Source: JBBPYR01 sp038199755
Lineage (GTDB): Bacteria; Chloroflexota; Ktedonobacteria; Ktedonobacterales; Ktedonobacteraceae
DNA: 37,405 bases
Direction of reading: 5' to 3'
Assembly (NCBI GenBank): GCA_038199755.1
Contig: JBBPYR010000012.1
Location: forward strand, 1 to 37,405
A program made the position numbers and the translations under genes. This document shows positions 7,395 to 15,006 of this stretch, one piece after another (the stretch's first letter is position 1; every line of letters starts with the position of its first letter). The notes under the pieces are model-generated. The model ran no database searches, had not been told where the DNA came from, and saw only the letters and a program-made list of their open reading frames with translations.

Positions 7395-7763
7395 TTGATG
7401 AATCCATTGATTACGAGAGACCCCGTGAGTGGGGGAGAGTTGATTGTCACTCGTTTGGAGTCGCCCGATAGCGGCATTGTGATTGAGGGCCGTTTTAGCC
7501 TGGGCTGGATTGGCCGTTTGTCGCGTGAGCAGCTTGATTTTGTTGAGCTACTTGTCAAGTATCGCGGCAATATTCAGAAGCTGGCGGCTGAAATGGATGT
7601 GGCATATAATACGGCGCGCAGCAGGCTGGACGAGATTGTGGCGGCTCTGGGTGGCACGCCGGAGAATGATGGTCTGGGGCGCGCTGACCGCCGCATTGTG
7701 CTGGATCGCTTGGCGGCGAAGGAGATCAGCGTGGAAGAGGCGATGCGTCTCTTGAAGGGCTAG
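7395..7763 (+). CDS. DUF2089-like protein with C-terminal SHOCT-like motif
   Basis: A 122-residue cytosolic protein. Residues about 1-90 match the DUF2089 layout: a short N-terminal beta part (RDPVSGGELIVTRL), 'FSLGWIGRLSREQLDFVELL', and a helix-turn-helix-like stretch (NIQKLAAEMDVAYNTARSRL), so DNA binding is likely. The last 25 residues (RIVLDRLAAKEISVEEAMRL) form the short helical hairpin shared by the next three proteins. The TTG at 7395 is 9 bases after AGGAG; the ATG at 7398 is equally possible. It is 10 bases ahead of the next gene. As the only likely DNA-binding member it may regulate the cluster (inference). Confidence 0.87.
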   Translation: MMNPLITRDPVSGGELIVTRLESPDSGIVIEGRFSLGWIGRLSREQLDFVELLVKYRGNIQKLAAEMDVAYNTARSRLDEIVAALGGTPENDGLGRADRRIVLDRLAAKEISVEEAMRLLKG

Positions 7764-7773
7764 GTAGGTTGCT

Positions 7774-8142
7774 ATGGCAACATCCAAGGATGAACGAGAC
7801 CGCATTTTGCGTCTCGTCGAGTCTGGTCAGGTGAGCGCGGCAGACGCGGGTCAACTGCTGGATACGCTGGAAAGCGAGCGACCAACAAAGCCGCTGCGTG
7901 ATCGCACTATTCGCGTGCGGGCAACCACAATTGATGGCAAGCGGCAGAAGGTGAATGTGACCGCGACCCTGCCGGTTAGCGTGATTAAGGTAAGCTTACG
8001 ACTGGGTACGCATTTGATGCCGCAGTTAAGCGATAACGCGCTGCTGGACCTGTTGCGCAAGATCGAAGAGGGTGCGACGGGACGCTTGCTCGACCTACAA
8101 GACCTGGAGAAGGGCGAACGAGTAGAAGTTTTTGTTGATTAG
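7774..8142 (+). CDS. SHOCT-like domain protein
   Basis: A 122-residue cytosolic protein. Residues about 7-33 (RDRILRLVESGQVSAADAGQ and LLDTL) are the SHOCT-like helical hairpin known from the N-terminus of YvlB/LiaX-type proteins. The remainder (about 42-122) is a compact alpha/beta part starting with RTIRVRATTIDGKRQKVNV and ending with a beta strand (GERVEVFVD). I know no precise function for this second part. It lies 10 bases after the DUF2089 gene and 29 before the first beta-helix gene, in one operon. Confidence 0.87.
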   Translation: MATSKDERDRILRLVESGQVSAADAGQLLDTLESERPTKPLRDRTIRVRATTIDGKRQKVNVTATLPVSVIKVSLRLGTHLMPQLSDNALLDLLRKIEEGATGRLLDLQDLEKGERVEVFVD

Positions 8143-8171
8143 TGTATACGAAAGAGCAAGGATGAAGATAT

Positions 8172-10292
8172 ATGACACAGCAAACATTTCCTGCTGGCGG
8201 TTTACGCCGCCTCGTGTTATCGAACATTGAGGGCGACCTGAGAGTGTACGGCTGGCAGCAAGCGGAGATCAAACTCGCCTATGATGATGAGGGTGCTACC
8301 CAGGTGCGGCAAGAGGGCGAGGCGTTGATGTTGGATGGCTGTGAGGGTGATCTGGAAGTATGGCTCCCCTATGAATGTGCGGTGCAGGCCCATAACGTAG
8401 CGGGCGACGCCGATGTGAAGGATATCCAACAGGTCGAACTGAGCGATGTTGATGGTGATGTCACTATTGAGACAATCAGTGGGAATGTGACCGTTGAGGA
8501 TGTGGGGGGAGATGCGACCTTCCAGAATATTCAAGGCGAGGTGAGTACACGGAATGTCGGTGGAGACATCACGGCAAACGCCATTCAAAGTACGATCACC
8601 TGTGAGCATATTGGTGGCGATGTGAGCATTCATGGTACTGGGGGAGCGGCCAATATTGATGAGGTGGGTGGCGATGTCGCTATTCATGGCATTGCGGGTC
8701 CATTATCGCTCGGAGATGTGGGTGGCGATATCGTTGCGGAGGGCATGGCTGAGGCCAGGGTTAGTGGCGATACCGGTGGTGATGCCTCGTTTTCGGGTAT
8801 GGGCCATCTTTTGCTCGGCTCGATAGGTGGCGACCTTGCCCTAAAGTCTATCGGTGAGGTGCAGATCGCTAGTGTTGGTGGCGACCTGAGTGCGCAGAGT
8901 GGAACAGCGGTTATTCACTGTGGTAGTATTGGTGGTGATTGCAAGGTGCAGAATGGCAGCGAGTTGTTGTTCGAAAGTGTCGGCGGCGATCTGATCCTGA
9001 ATGGTGTAATGCATGTGCATGCAAGCAGCGTCGGTGGCGATTGTCAGGTGAAAGGGCATCCAGACGCGGACATTGTGCTGGGTGATGTCGCTAGCGATCT
9101 CCAGATTCACAACGCAGGGCGTGTGCAGGTAAGCAGTGTTGGCAGCGATTGCGAGCTGCACGACATTCAGGGCGAGGTGACAATTGGCTCGATTGCCTCA
9201 GATGCACGTCTGATCAATATTGCTGGTAATCTACATGTGGGCACGATTGGTGCTGACGTGGAGCTAAAGGGTGCGCGCAGTAATATCGAGATAGGCAGTA
9301 TTGGGGCTGATCTGATTTTGCAGGCGGACTTTCCGGCTGGTAGTGTGACGCGCTTGCAGGTTGGCGCGGATGCGCGTGTGCTTCTACCTTCTCATGCCAA
9401 TCTGAGCATTCAGGCTGTGGTTGGTGGCAGTGTGAGCGGACGTTCTGTTGTCTCGAACTCGGCGGGCAACCAGGTCAATCTGGTATATGGTGATGGCTCG
9501 GCTCGGCTGGAAATGCAAATTGGGGGTGATCTGAGCTTGCGAGGTGATGAGGGGCCGCGCAGTAGTAGTAGCAGCAGTTTCGGTGCCAACGGTTCCTGGC
9601 GAGATTTTGAGCGCGAAATGGAGAATATTGGCGTGGAGATTGAGCGTGAGATGAGCAAGTTGAGCGGAGAAATTGAACGCAACCTGTCACGCCGCATGAA
9701 GCGTCTGGGCGAGGAGCAACGTCACCGTTCCGAGGAACTGCGACAGCGGGGTGAGCACCTACGGCGGCAGCGCGAGCAAGCACCGCGTGTGCGTGTGCGT
9801 ATCAATGATCGCGAATGGAGCATGGACTCCAACCGTCTGGAGCGGATTGTGGAACAGGCGCGGAGAGCCGCACAAGAGGGTGTGTTTGGTGCGCTGGAAG
9901 CGGTAGAACAGGCACTACGGAATATTCATGTGTCTGTGTCTCCAACTCCACCGACTCCACCTGCTCCGCCATCGGCACCACCAGCGCAACCAGGGGAGCC
10001 TATGCGCAGTGAGCAGGGAGGTCAGGGAGGTCAGGGAGGTCAGGGAGGTCAGGGAGGGCAGACCAGTGCTGCTGCCTCTGGCATCGCACAGTCACAGTCG
10101 CAATTCCAGGGCGGTTCACAATCGCAGTCGCAGTCACAGTATCAAGCGGGCCAAGAGGAGCGAAGCGGGCTAGAGGGAATAGATAAACAAGCCGCTAATC
10201 CTGAACAGGAACGCGAGGCCATTTTGCGTATGATTGCCGAGGGGCGCATCTCGCCAGAAGAGGGCGATCTGTTATTAGAAGCATTGGGATAG
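8172..10292 (+). CDS. Large DUF4097-type beta-helix protein with SHOCT-like C-terminus
   Basis: A 706-residue protein without signal peptide. Residues about 60-440 are a run of 18-22-residue repeats, eleven of them with a GGD turn (VGGD or IGGD), later changed to ASD, GSD or GAD. This is the pattern of a DUF4097-type right-handed beta helix. Residues about 476-537 are a charged coiled coil (EREMENIG to LRRQREQ). Then follow a proline-rich stretch (about 590-608), a GGQ repeat from a 9-base DNA repeat (10021-10056, four exact copies), a Q/S-rich linker, and a C-terminal SHOCT-like hairpin (REAILRMIAEGRISPEEGD). By analogy with LiaX/YvlB of Firmicutes it may work in envelope-stress sensing; that link is inference. 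MTQQTF at the start is shared with the next gene. Confidence 0.88.
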   Translation: MTQQTFPAGGLRRLVLSNIEGDLRVYGWQQAEIKLAYDDEGATQVRQEGEALMLDGCEGDLEVWLPYECAVQAHNVAGDADVKDIQQVELSDVDGDVTIETISGNVTVEDVGGDATFQNIQGEVSTRNVGGDITANAIQSTITCEHIGGDVSIHGTGGAANIDEVGGDVAIHGIAGPLSLGDVGGDIVAEGMAEARVSGDTGGDASFSGMGHLLLGSIGGDLALKSIGEVQIASVGGDLSAQSGTAVIHCGSIGGDCKVQNGSELLFESVGGDLILNGVMHVHASSVGGDCQVKGHPDADIVLGDVASDLQIHNAGRVQVSSVGSDCELHDIQGEVTIGSIASDARLINIAGNLHVGTIGADVELKGARSNIEIGSIGADLILQADFPAGSVTRLQVGADARVLLPSHANLSIQAVVGGSVSGRSVVSNSAGNQVNLVYGDGSARLEMQIGGDLSLRGDEGPRSSSSSSFGANGSWRDFEREMENIGVEIEREMSKLSGEIERNLSRRMKRLGEEQRHRSEELRQRGEHLRRQREQAPRVRVRINDREWSMDSNRLERIVEQARRAAQEGVFGALEAVEQALRNIHVSVSPTPPTPPAPPSAPPAQPGEPMRSEQGGQGGQGGQGGQGGQTSAAASGIAQSQSQFQGGSQSQSQSQYQAGQEERSGLEGIDKQAANPEQEREAILRMIAEGRISPEEGDLLLEALG
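10021..10056 (+). repeat. 9-bp tandem repeat in beta-helix gene
   Basis: Four exact copies of GTCAGGGAG, plus one degenerate copy just before, encode a GGQ linker. Copy number could change by slippage without a frameshift. Confidence 0.85.
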
Positions 10293-10314
10293 ATAAAGGA
10301 ACAAAGAGGATAGA

Positions 10315-11607
10315 ATGACTCAGCAAACATTTTCCGTGGGCAAGAAGCCGCGTCTTGTGATAACGCGTGGGCGCGGCACGATAACCATTCGCTCCTGGGA
10401 GGAGCAGAACATCAGCGTTGAGACACAGGGTGCTGTCGCGCAACTCTATCAAGAAGGCGAAACCGTTTTTGTCAGTGGGTATGAGACTGACCTGATTGTG
10501 ACTATTCCTTATAGTAAGCCGGAAATGAAGCCGGGGCGTCTATTCATGATCCTGACAGATATCAGTATCAGCGACCATGATGGTGTAGTTGTGGCCGAAA
10601 ACATGGGCAATTGCGAATTGAACAACATCCGTGGGAATGTGGAGTTGTCGAGGGTCGAGGGCAATCTACAGGCGAGTGATGTGCAGGCTTTGCAGGAGCG
10701 CAAGGGCATTGGTGGTAATGCGGTGCTTACGAGCATTTCGCGCATCGAAATTGGTCTGGTAGGGGCGAATCTGACGGTGCAGAACGCTGAGACGGTGCGT
10801 ACTGGTCCAGTGGGTGGCTCGCTTGAAGCTGGTGGAATTGCTGCGGTGTTTCAGTGTGGCTCAGTTGCGGGCAACTGCATGCTGCATCAATGCGGAAACG
10901 CGGCCTTGCAACTGAGCAATGTTGGTGGCAATTTGCAGATAGATCGGGCGGGCGTTGCTAGCATTAGTAGTAGCAACGTCGGTGGCAATCTGACGCTGGC
11001 GACGACGTTTGCGCCGGGGAGTAATACGCGCTTGATGGCGGGTGGCAATGCCACGATTACACTGCCGGAACATGCGGACTTGCGGGTATACGCGATGGCA
11101 GGCGGCAGTGTTGTGGGCGAGGCACTGGGGAAGCGCAAGAGTGGCACGATGTTGAATGTGGTGTATGGCAATGGGGCAGCCTCACTCAGTGTAACTGCGG
11201 GTGGTAATGTGCGCTTGCAGGGGAATGTTGTTCCGAGTGAGGAAAGCGGCGGCATGGATTTTGCGCCATTTCGTGAGTTTGGGCGCGACTTCGGACGCGA
11301 TATGGGCAAGATGGGCCGTGACCTGGAGGCTGCCTTCAGATCACCAGTTCCCCCAATGCCACCGATGCCACCGATGCCACCAATGCAGCCCATGTCACCG
11401 ATGCCGCCGATGCAACCAATGCCGCCGATGCCGCCGATGCCAGGGCGCCCGTCGCAAGGGCCATCTACATCATCGCGTGAGCAGCCTGCAAATCAAGGGC
11501 CTGTGACGAAGACGCAGAAGCGTGAGGCTATTCTGCGCATGGTGGCTGAAGGGCGCATTACCCCTGACGAAGGAAACATGCTGCTCGAAGCGTTGGAAAA
11601 AGAATAA
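10315..11607 (+). CDS. Second DUF4097-type beta-helix protein with SHOCT-like C-terminus
   Basis: A 430-residue paralogue of the preceding protein, 22 bases downstream. It shares the MTQQTF start and the order of parts: beta-helix (about residues 75-305, with turns such as GGN rather than GGD), a short linker with repeated arginine/aspartate (REFGRDFGRDMGKMGRDLE), a proline/methionine repeat (PPMPPM, about 345-380), and a C-terminal SHOCT-like hairpin (REAILRMVAEGRITPDEGN). It is shorter and lacks the long coiled coil. The change from GGD to GGN in the turns distinguishes the two and may change cation binding, though I cannot show that cations bind. It is the last gene of the operon; hairpins follow at 11641. 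Confidence 0.87.
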   Translation: MTQQTFSVGKKPRLVITRGRGTITIRSWEEQNISVETQGAVAQLYQEGETVFVSGYETDLIVTIPYSKPEMKPGRLFMILTDISISDHDGVVVAENMGNCELNNIRGNVELSRVEGNLQASDVQALQERKGIGGNAVLTSISRIEIGLVGANLTVQNAETVRTGPVGGSLEAGGIAAVFQCGSVAGNCMLHQCGNAALQLSNVGGNLQIDRAGVASISSSNVGGNLTLATTFAPGSNTRLMAGGNATITLPEHADLRVYAMAGGSVVGEALGKRKSGTMLNVVYGNGAASLSVTAGGNVRLQGNVVPSEESGGMDFAPFREFGRDFGRDMGKMGRDLEAAFRSPVPPMPPMPPMPPMQPMSPMPPMQPMPPMPPMPGRPSQGPSTSSREQPANQGPVTKTQKREAILRMVAEGRITPDEGNMLLEALEKE

Positions 11608-11640
11608 AGAGGGATGTCCCTAGTGGGCATCCAGCGTATG

Positions 11641-11673
11641 AGTAGGGGATGCCCATAAGGAGCATCCCCTACT
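11641..11673 (+). terminator. Hairpin after DUF4097 operon (GGGGATGC repeat)
   Basis: Arms 11641-11652 (AGTAGGGGATGC) and 11662-11673 are perfect complements with a 9-base loop. Just before, at 11611-11632, lies GGGATGTCCCTA followed by GGGCATCC, a relative of the hairpin at 3137-3156. Probably both a dispersed repeat and the operon's terminator. Confidence 0.65.
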
Positions 11674-11716
11674 GGCATATGTAGAAGCTGCTCATTGTAC
11701 GCTTGGCAAAAGCTGC

Positions 11717-11839
11717 ATGCTAGAACTCAACGAGACGAGCAACCCCGTGCAGATGTTCTACTGTGTAGAGGTCCTGTGCTCCTGCATGCGGAAGCACACC
11801 GAACAGGTGCCCTTCTATTCACAGAACGGAACCCACTAA
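11717..11839 (+). CDS. Possible 40-residue cysteine-rich protein
   Basis: A short open frame (ATG 11717, TAA 11837-11839) reading MLELNETSNPVQMFYCVEVL and then CSCMRKHTEQVPFYSQ. Its third codon positions are mostly G or C, and the C-x5-C-x-C-x4-H spacing resembles a small metal site. Against it: I see no clear ribosome site, and no start-proximal promoter. It could be a decayed gene end. I know no family for it. Confidence 0.3.
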   Translation: MLELNETSNPVQMFYCVEVLCSCMRKHTEQVPFYSQNGTH

Positions 11840-11855
11840 AAAGCGGTTTTCACGC

Positions 11856-13115
11856 CTACGCGGTGCTCTTAATCGCCAAAAGTGCTGTCACGAGCCGCTC
11901 GATTTCCTCTATTGTGTTGTAGTGGACCGCGCCGACGCGCACCAGACCGCCATGCTCTTCAAGGCCGAGGCGGTCAACGACGGAAAGGGCATAGAAATTG
12001 CCATTCCATACGTAGATGTTGGCTTTGTCCAGAGCTTCGGCTACGGCCTGCGGGCTGTGACCTGCGAGGGTGAAGGAGAAGGTGGGCACGCGCTGAGACA
12101 TGCGTGCAAGGTCGCTAATGCCGTAGAGATGTAGGCCAGGGATGGCGATGAGGCCGCTACATAGGGCCTTGTTGAGTTCGAGTTCGTAGTCTGCGATAAC
12201 GGCCATGCTCTGCTTGAGGGCCAACGCATTTCCATGGTAGCGATCTTGATACTGTTGGGCATACTCGCCGCCAAAGGTGGTGCCAAGCCATGCTAGGTAT
12301 GCTAGTGCGCCGAGCGTACCGGAGATGGACTCGAAGCTGAGGGTGCCGGTCTCGAATTTATCGGGTGGCAGGTTGCCCGAAGGTCGCACTTTGTAAGCGG
12401 TTAGGCGTTCGAGTAAGTCGTATTTGCCGTAGAGGATGCCTATGTGTGGGCCAAAAAATTTGTAAGCGGAACAAGCCAGGAAGTCGCAGTCCAGTTCTTG
12501 CACGTCAATGGGTTTGTGAGGGGCGTATTGTACGGCGTCAATGTAGCAGAGTGCGCCGACATTGTGGGCTAGCTCGATGACGCGCTTGACATCGTTGATG
12601 GTGCCGACTGCGTTTGAGGCGTAGCCAACGGCGACCAGTTTTGTGCGTGGGCCGATGGTCTGCTCCATCTGCTCCATGTCGAGGGTGCAGTCTTCTGGGT
12701 GAATATCAACCCAGCGCACCTCACAGCCGCGATCCTCGGCGATGAGCAGCCAGGGGGCGATGTTGGCGTCGTGGTCGAGGCGCGTGACGACGATTTCGTC
12801 TCCGGCTTTGAGCAGGCGTGCGATGCTGCGACTGATGTGCAATGTCAAGCTGGTCATGTTTTGCCCGAAGATGATCTCTTCGGGGCGTGCCGCGTGCAGG
12901 AAATCTGCCACCGCCTGCCGCGCTTCGGCGATGGTTGCATCGGAGTCGCGGCTGGTGCGAAATACGCCGCCATGATTGGCGTTGGTCTCTTGAAAGTAGT
13001 GGGTCATGCGCTCGATGACTTCGCGCACGACCTGTGTGCCACCGGGGTTATCGAGAAATATGGCATCCGCTTCCAAGGCGGGAACGTGTGAGCGAATGGC
13101 TTCAATGTTCAGCAT
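11856..13115 (-). CDS. Cysteine-desulfurase-like class V aminotransferase
   Basis: A 419-residue PLP enzyme of aminotransferase class V. Features seen: FLDNPGGTQV near the N-terminus, the 'RxSRDSDATIAEAR' helix, LDHDANIAPW with the PLP-stacking histidine, YIDAVQYAPH with the aspartate that binds the pyridine nitrogen, and the Schiff-base lysine in CSAYKFFGPH. The C-terminal domain is complete (about 300-419). It matches the 'cysteine desulfurase-like' subgroup rather than IscS, with no nearby Fe-S scaffold gene, so the substrate is uncertain. The ATG at 13115 has AAAGGAGA 7 bases before; the open frame runs on to 13973 but that part is antisense to the next gene. Confidence 0.88.
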   Translation of the reverse strand: MLNIEAIRSHVPALEADAIFLDNPGGTQVVREVIERMTHYFQETNANHGGVFRTSRDSDATIAEARQAVADFLHAARPEEIIFGQNMTSLTLHISRSIARLLKAGDEIVVTRLDHDANIAPWLLIAEDRGCEVRWVDIHPEDCTLDMEQMEQTIGPRTKLVAVGYASNAVGTINDVKRVIELAHNVGALCYIDAVQYAPHKPIDVQELDCDFLACSAYKFFGPHIGILYGKYDLLERLTAYKVRPSGNLPPDKFETGTLSFESISGTLGALAYLAWLGTTFGGEYAQQYQDRYHGNALALKQSMAVIADYELELNKALCSGLIAIPGLHLYGISDLARMSQRVPTFSFTLAGHSPQAVAEALDKANIYVWNGNFYALSVVDRLGLEEHGGLVRVGAVHYNTIEEIERLVTALLAIKSTA

Positions 13116-13152
13116 GGGGTGTCTCCTTTGGCTGGTGGTAAACGATAGTTGT

Positions 13153-13177
13153 ATTGTATCATGCCAGATCATGCCAG
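13153..13177 (-). promoter_or_regulatory. Promoter element with 10-bp tandem repeat
   Basis: Bases 13158-13177 are ATCATGCCAG twice in a row, one helical turn apart. On the minus strand a -10-like TACAAT (13153-13158) adjoins the repeat, about 40 bases ahead of the start at 13115. The tandem sites would cover the spacer between -10 and -35, suggesting a regulator site. No good -35 is seen. Confidence 0.4.
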
Positions 13178-13273
13178 TTTCTTCTGAAATGAGTATTTTG
13201 TTGAGGCGTGGGTGTATCGCTGAGGCGAGGAGATTCGTGTAAACATGAGATGAGCATCCACGCAAGGCAATGG

Positions 13274-13297
13274 GGTGTAGGACCAAATTTATCGCGT
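13274..13297. repeat. Degenerate fragment of the dispersed repeat
   Basis: TGTAGG, four unlike bases, then AAATTTATCGCG parallels TGTAGGGGCGAGATTTATCGCG in the right-end repeat (37345-37367). It lies upstream of the aldo/keto reductase. Confidence 0.4.
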
Positions 13298-13385
13298 CGA
13301 GGGTGGGGCCTCCCGTTCGCAAGGATGAAGAGCCGATGTAGTGAACCCGATTCATGTATAAAATATACATAAGGAAGAAGAGGAT

Positions 13386-14354
13386 ATGAAAACACGCAAA
13401 CTTGGCAATACTGATATAGAGATTACGGCGATTGGCCTGGGAACGTGGGCGATAGGTGGGGGTGGGTGGCAAGGTGGCTGGGGAGAACAGGACGATCAGG
13501 AGTCTATCGCGGCCATCAAAGAGGCGATCAATCTGGGTATTAACTGGATAGATACCGCCGCGGCCTATGGGCTGGGGCATTCTGAGGAGATTGTCGGGAA
13601 GGCGATTAAAGGCACGATACGACCGTATCTTTTTACGAAGTGTTCGCGTGTTTGGGGGGAAGACCGCCAGTTGAGCAGCAGCCTGAAGGCAGATTCGATT
13701 CGTCGCGAGTGTGAGGCTAGCTTGAAACGGCTTGGCGTTGACTATATTGATCTGTACCAGATCCATTGGCCTAATCCTGATGCCGATATCGAGGAGGGTT
13801 GGGAGGAGATGGCGAAGCTCAAGCAAGAGGGGAAGGTGCGTGCCATCGGCGTCTCGAATTTCAGTGTCGCACAGATGAAGCGGGCACAGCGCATCGCGCC
13901 GATTGACTCGTTGCAGCCACCCTATTCGTTGCTGCGCCGCGAGGTAGAGCAGGACCTTCTGCCCTATTGTCAAGAGCAGAACATCGGCGTGATTGTCTAC
14001 TCACCAATGGCGTCCGGCTTGTTGAGTGGCACCATGACGAAAGAGCGTATTGAGCAGTTGCCCAATGATGACTGGCGTAAGGAGAGTGAGGCGTTTCAGG
14101 AGCCGCAGCTGTCACGCAATTTGGAATTGGCACAAACATTGACGGAGATTGGTTTTCCGCACACTGTTTCGGGTGGCGTGGTGGCAGTCTCCTGGACACT
14201 GCATAATCCCGCGGTGACGGGTGCTATTATTGGTGGGCGGCGCGCACGGCAAGTTGAGGAAATGGTGCATGCCGCCGAGTTCCGTATGACGGATAGCGAA
14301 TTGGCCGATATCGAGACGTTTTTGGAGAAACAAAACCAACCTGCAAAGAAGTAG
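13386..14354 (+). CDS. Aldo/keto reductase
   Basis: A 322-residue NADPH-dependent oxidoreductase with the (beta/alpha)8 barrel of the aldo/keto reductase superfamily. The catalytic tetrad is visible: D and Y in WIDTAAAYGLGHSEE, K in LFTKCS, and H in YQIHWPN. The phosphate-binding end of the cofactor site is around GAIIGGRRARQVEE near the C-terminus. Length is normal. The substrate, an aldehyde or sugar-like carbonyl, cannot be told. A TATAAAATATAC stretch 25-35 bases upstream may hold the -10 element; AGAGG precedes the ATG closely. It converges on the DUF4332 gene, with the 33-bp hairpin between them. Confidence 0.93.
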   Translation: MKTRKLGNTDIEITAIGLGTWAIGGGGWQGGWGEQDDQESIAAIKEAINLGINWIDTAAAYGLGHSEEIVGKAIKGTIRPYLFTKCSRVWGEDRQLSSSLKADSIRRECEASLKRLGVDYIDLYQIHWPNPDADIEEGWEEMAKLKQEGKVRAIGVSNFSVAQMKRAQRIAPIDSLQPPYSLLRREVEQDLLPYCQEQNIGVIVYSPMASGLLSGTMTKERIEQLPNDDWRKESEAFQEPQLSRNLELAQTLTEIGFPHTVSGGVVAVSWTLHNPAVTGAIIGGRRARQVEEMVHAAEFRMTDSELADIETFLEKQNQPAKK

Positions 14355-14363
14355 TTTTTATCG

Positions 14364-14436
14364 TGTGCTCAAGACGAGCAGGAAGGACGCCGAGCAACAC
14401 TGCTGCTCGGCGTCCTTCCTGCTCGTCTTGAGCACA
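14364..14436. terminator. 33-bp perfect hairpin between convergent genes
   Basis: Arms 14364-14396 and 14404-14436 are exact reverse complements over 33 bases, with a 7-base loop (ACACTGC). It starts 10 bases after the aldo/keto reductase stop and ends 10 bases before the end of the minus-strand DUF4332 gene. No T-tract follows on the plus strand, and none on the minus strand. Confidence 0.85.
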
Positions 14437-14445
14437 TCACGTGCT

Positions 14446-14853
14446 TTATTCAGCGGAGGTAGCGGAGAGTGTTTTGGCTTCCGCGACCCACTCGGTGACG
14501 CTGGCGACATTGGGAACGTGGTGAGCAATCTTTTTGCTCGCATTCAGGTCAACCAACGTTTGGTGCAGGGTCTCTGGCTTGCGATGCTGGAGTTCTTTGC
14601 AGCTATTGACGCCAGCCTCTTCGAGCAGGTTAGCAAGGTCGCCACCTACCCCTTTGAGACGCATGAGGTCGGCGCGATTTGCCAGCTCTTTGAGGACGGT
14701 AGCGGTGCTACCAACCTTATGCGCTAGTTCGGCACGCTGTTTGCTTGTGCGCGTATGCTCAAGCAGTTGATCGGTGCTTTTGATACCCTCGGACTCAAGT
14801 TTGGTCTTGACGTCAGCTTCTAGGCCTTTGATGTTACCAATAGATTCGCCCAT
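14446..14853 (-). CDS. DUF4332-like protein with helix-hairpin-helix repeats
   Basis: A 135-residue soluble protein. Two helix-hairpin-helix-like units are visible: IGNIKGLEADVKTKLESEGI near the N-terminus and LMRLKGVGGDLANLLEEAGV in the middle; this double unit is typical of DUF4332 proteins. Such modules can bind DNA backbones, but the family has no settled role. The ATG at 14853 has AAGGAGA about 8 bases before it; an in-frame ATG at 14898 would add 15 residues without a ribosome site. It is transcribed alone. Confidence 0.85.
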   Translation of the reverse strand: MGESIGNIKGLEADVKTKLESEGIKSTDQLLEHTRTSKQRAELAHKVGSTATVLKELANRADLMRLKGVGGDLANLLEEAGVNSCKELQHRKPETLHQTLVDLNASKKIAHHVPNVASVTEWVAEAKTLSATSAE

Positions 14854-15006
14854 TGAAAAGGTCTCCTTCTCGGTATTGAACCATAACTCACTAACCATGT
14901 GATGATGTGAAGATCATGCTCCACTCATGTTTGGGTTAGCGGGAAAAATAAAGAGAGATGGGATTCGTTTCTCCCGCTTACTCCATATTATATGATAGTG
15001 AGGGAA

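Noticed and set aside
13116..13973. N-terminal extension of the cysteine-desulfurase-like protein to 705 residues
   Set aside because: It is antisense to the aldo/keto reductase, and the family start with a strong ribosome site is at 13115.
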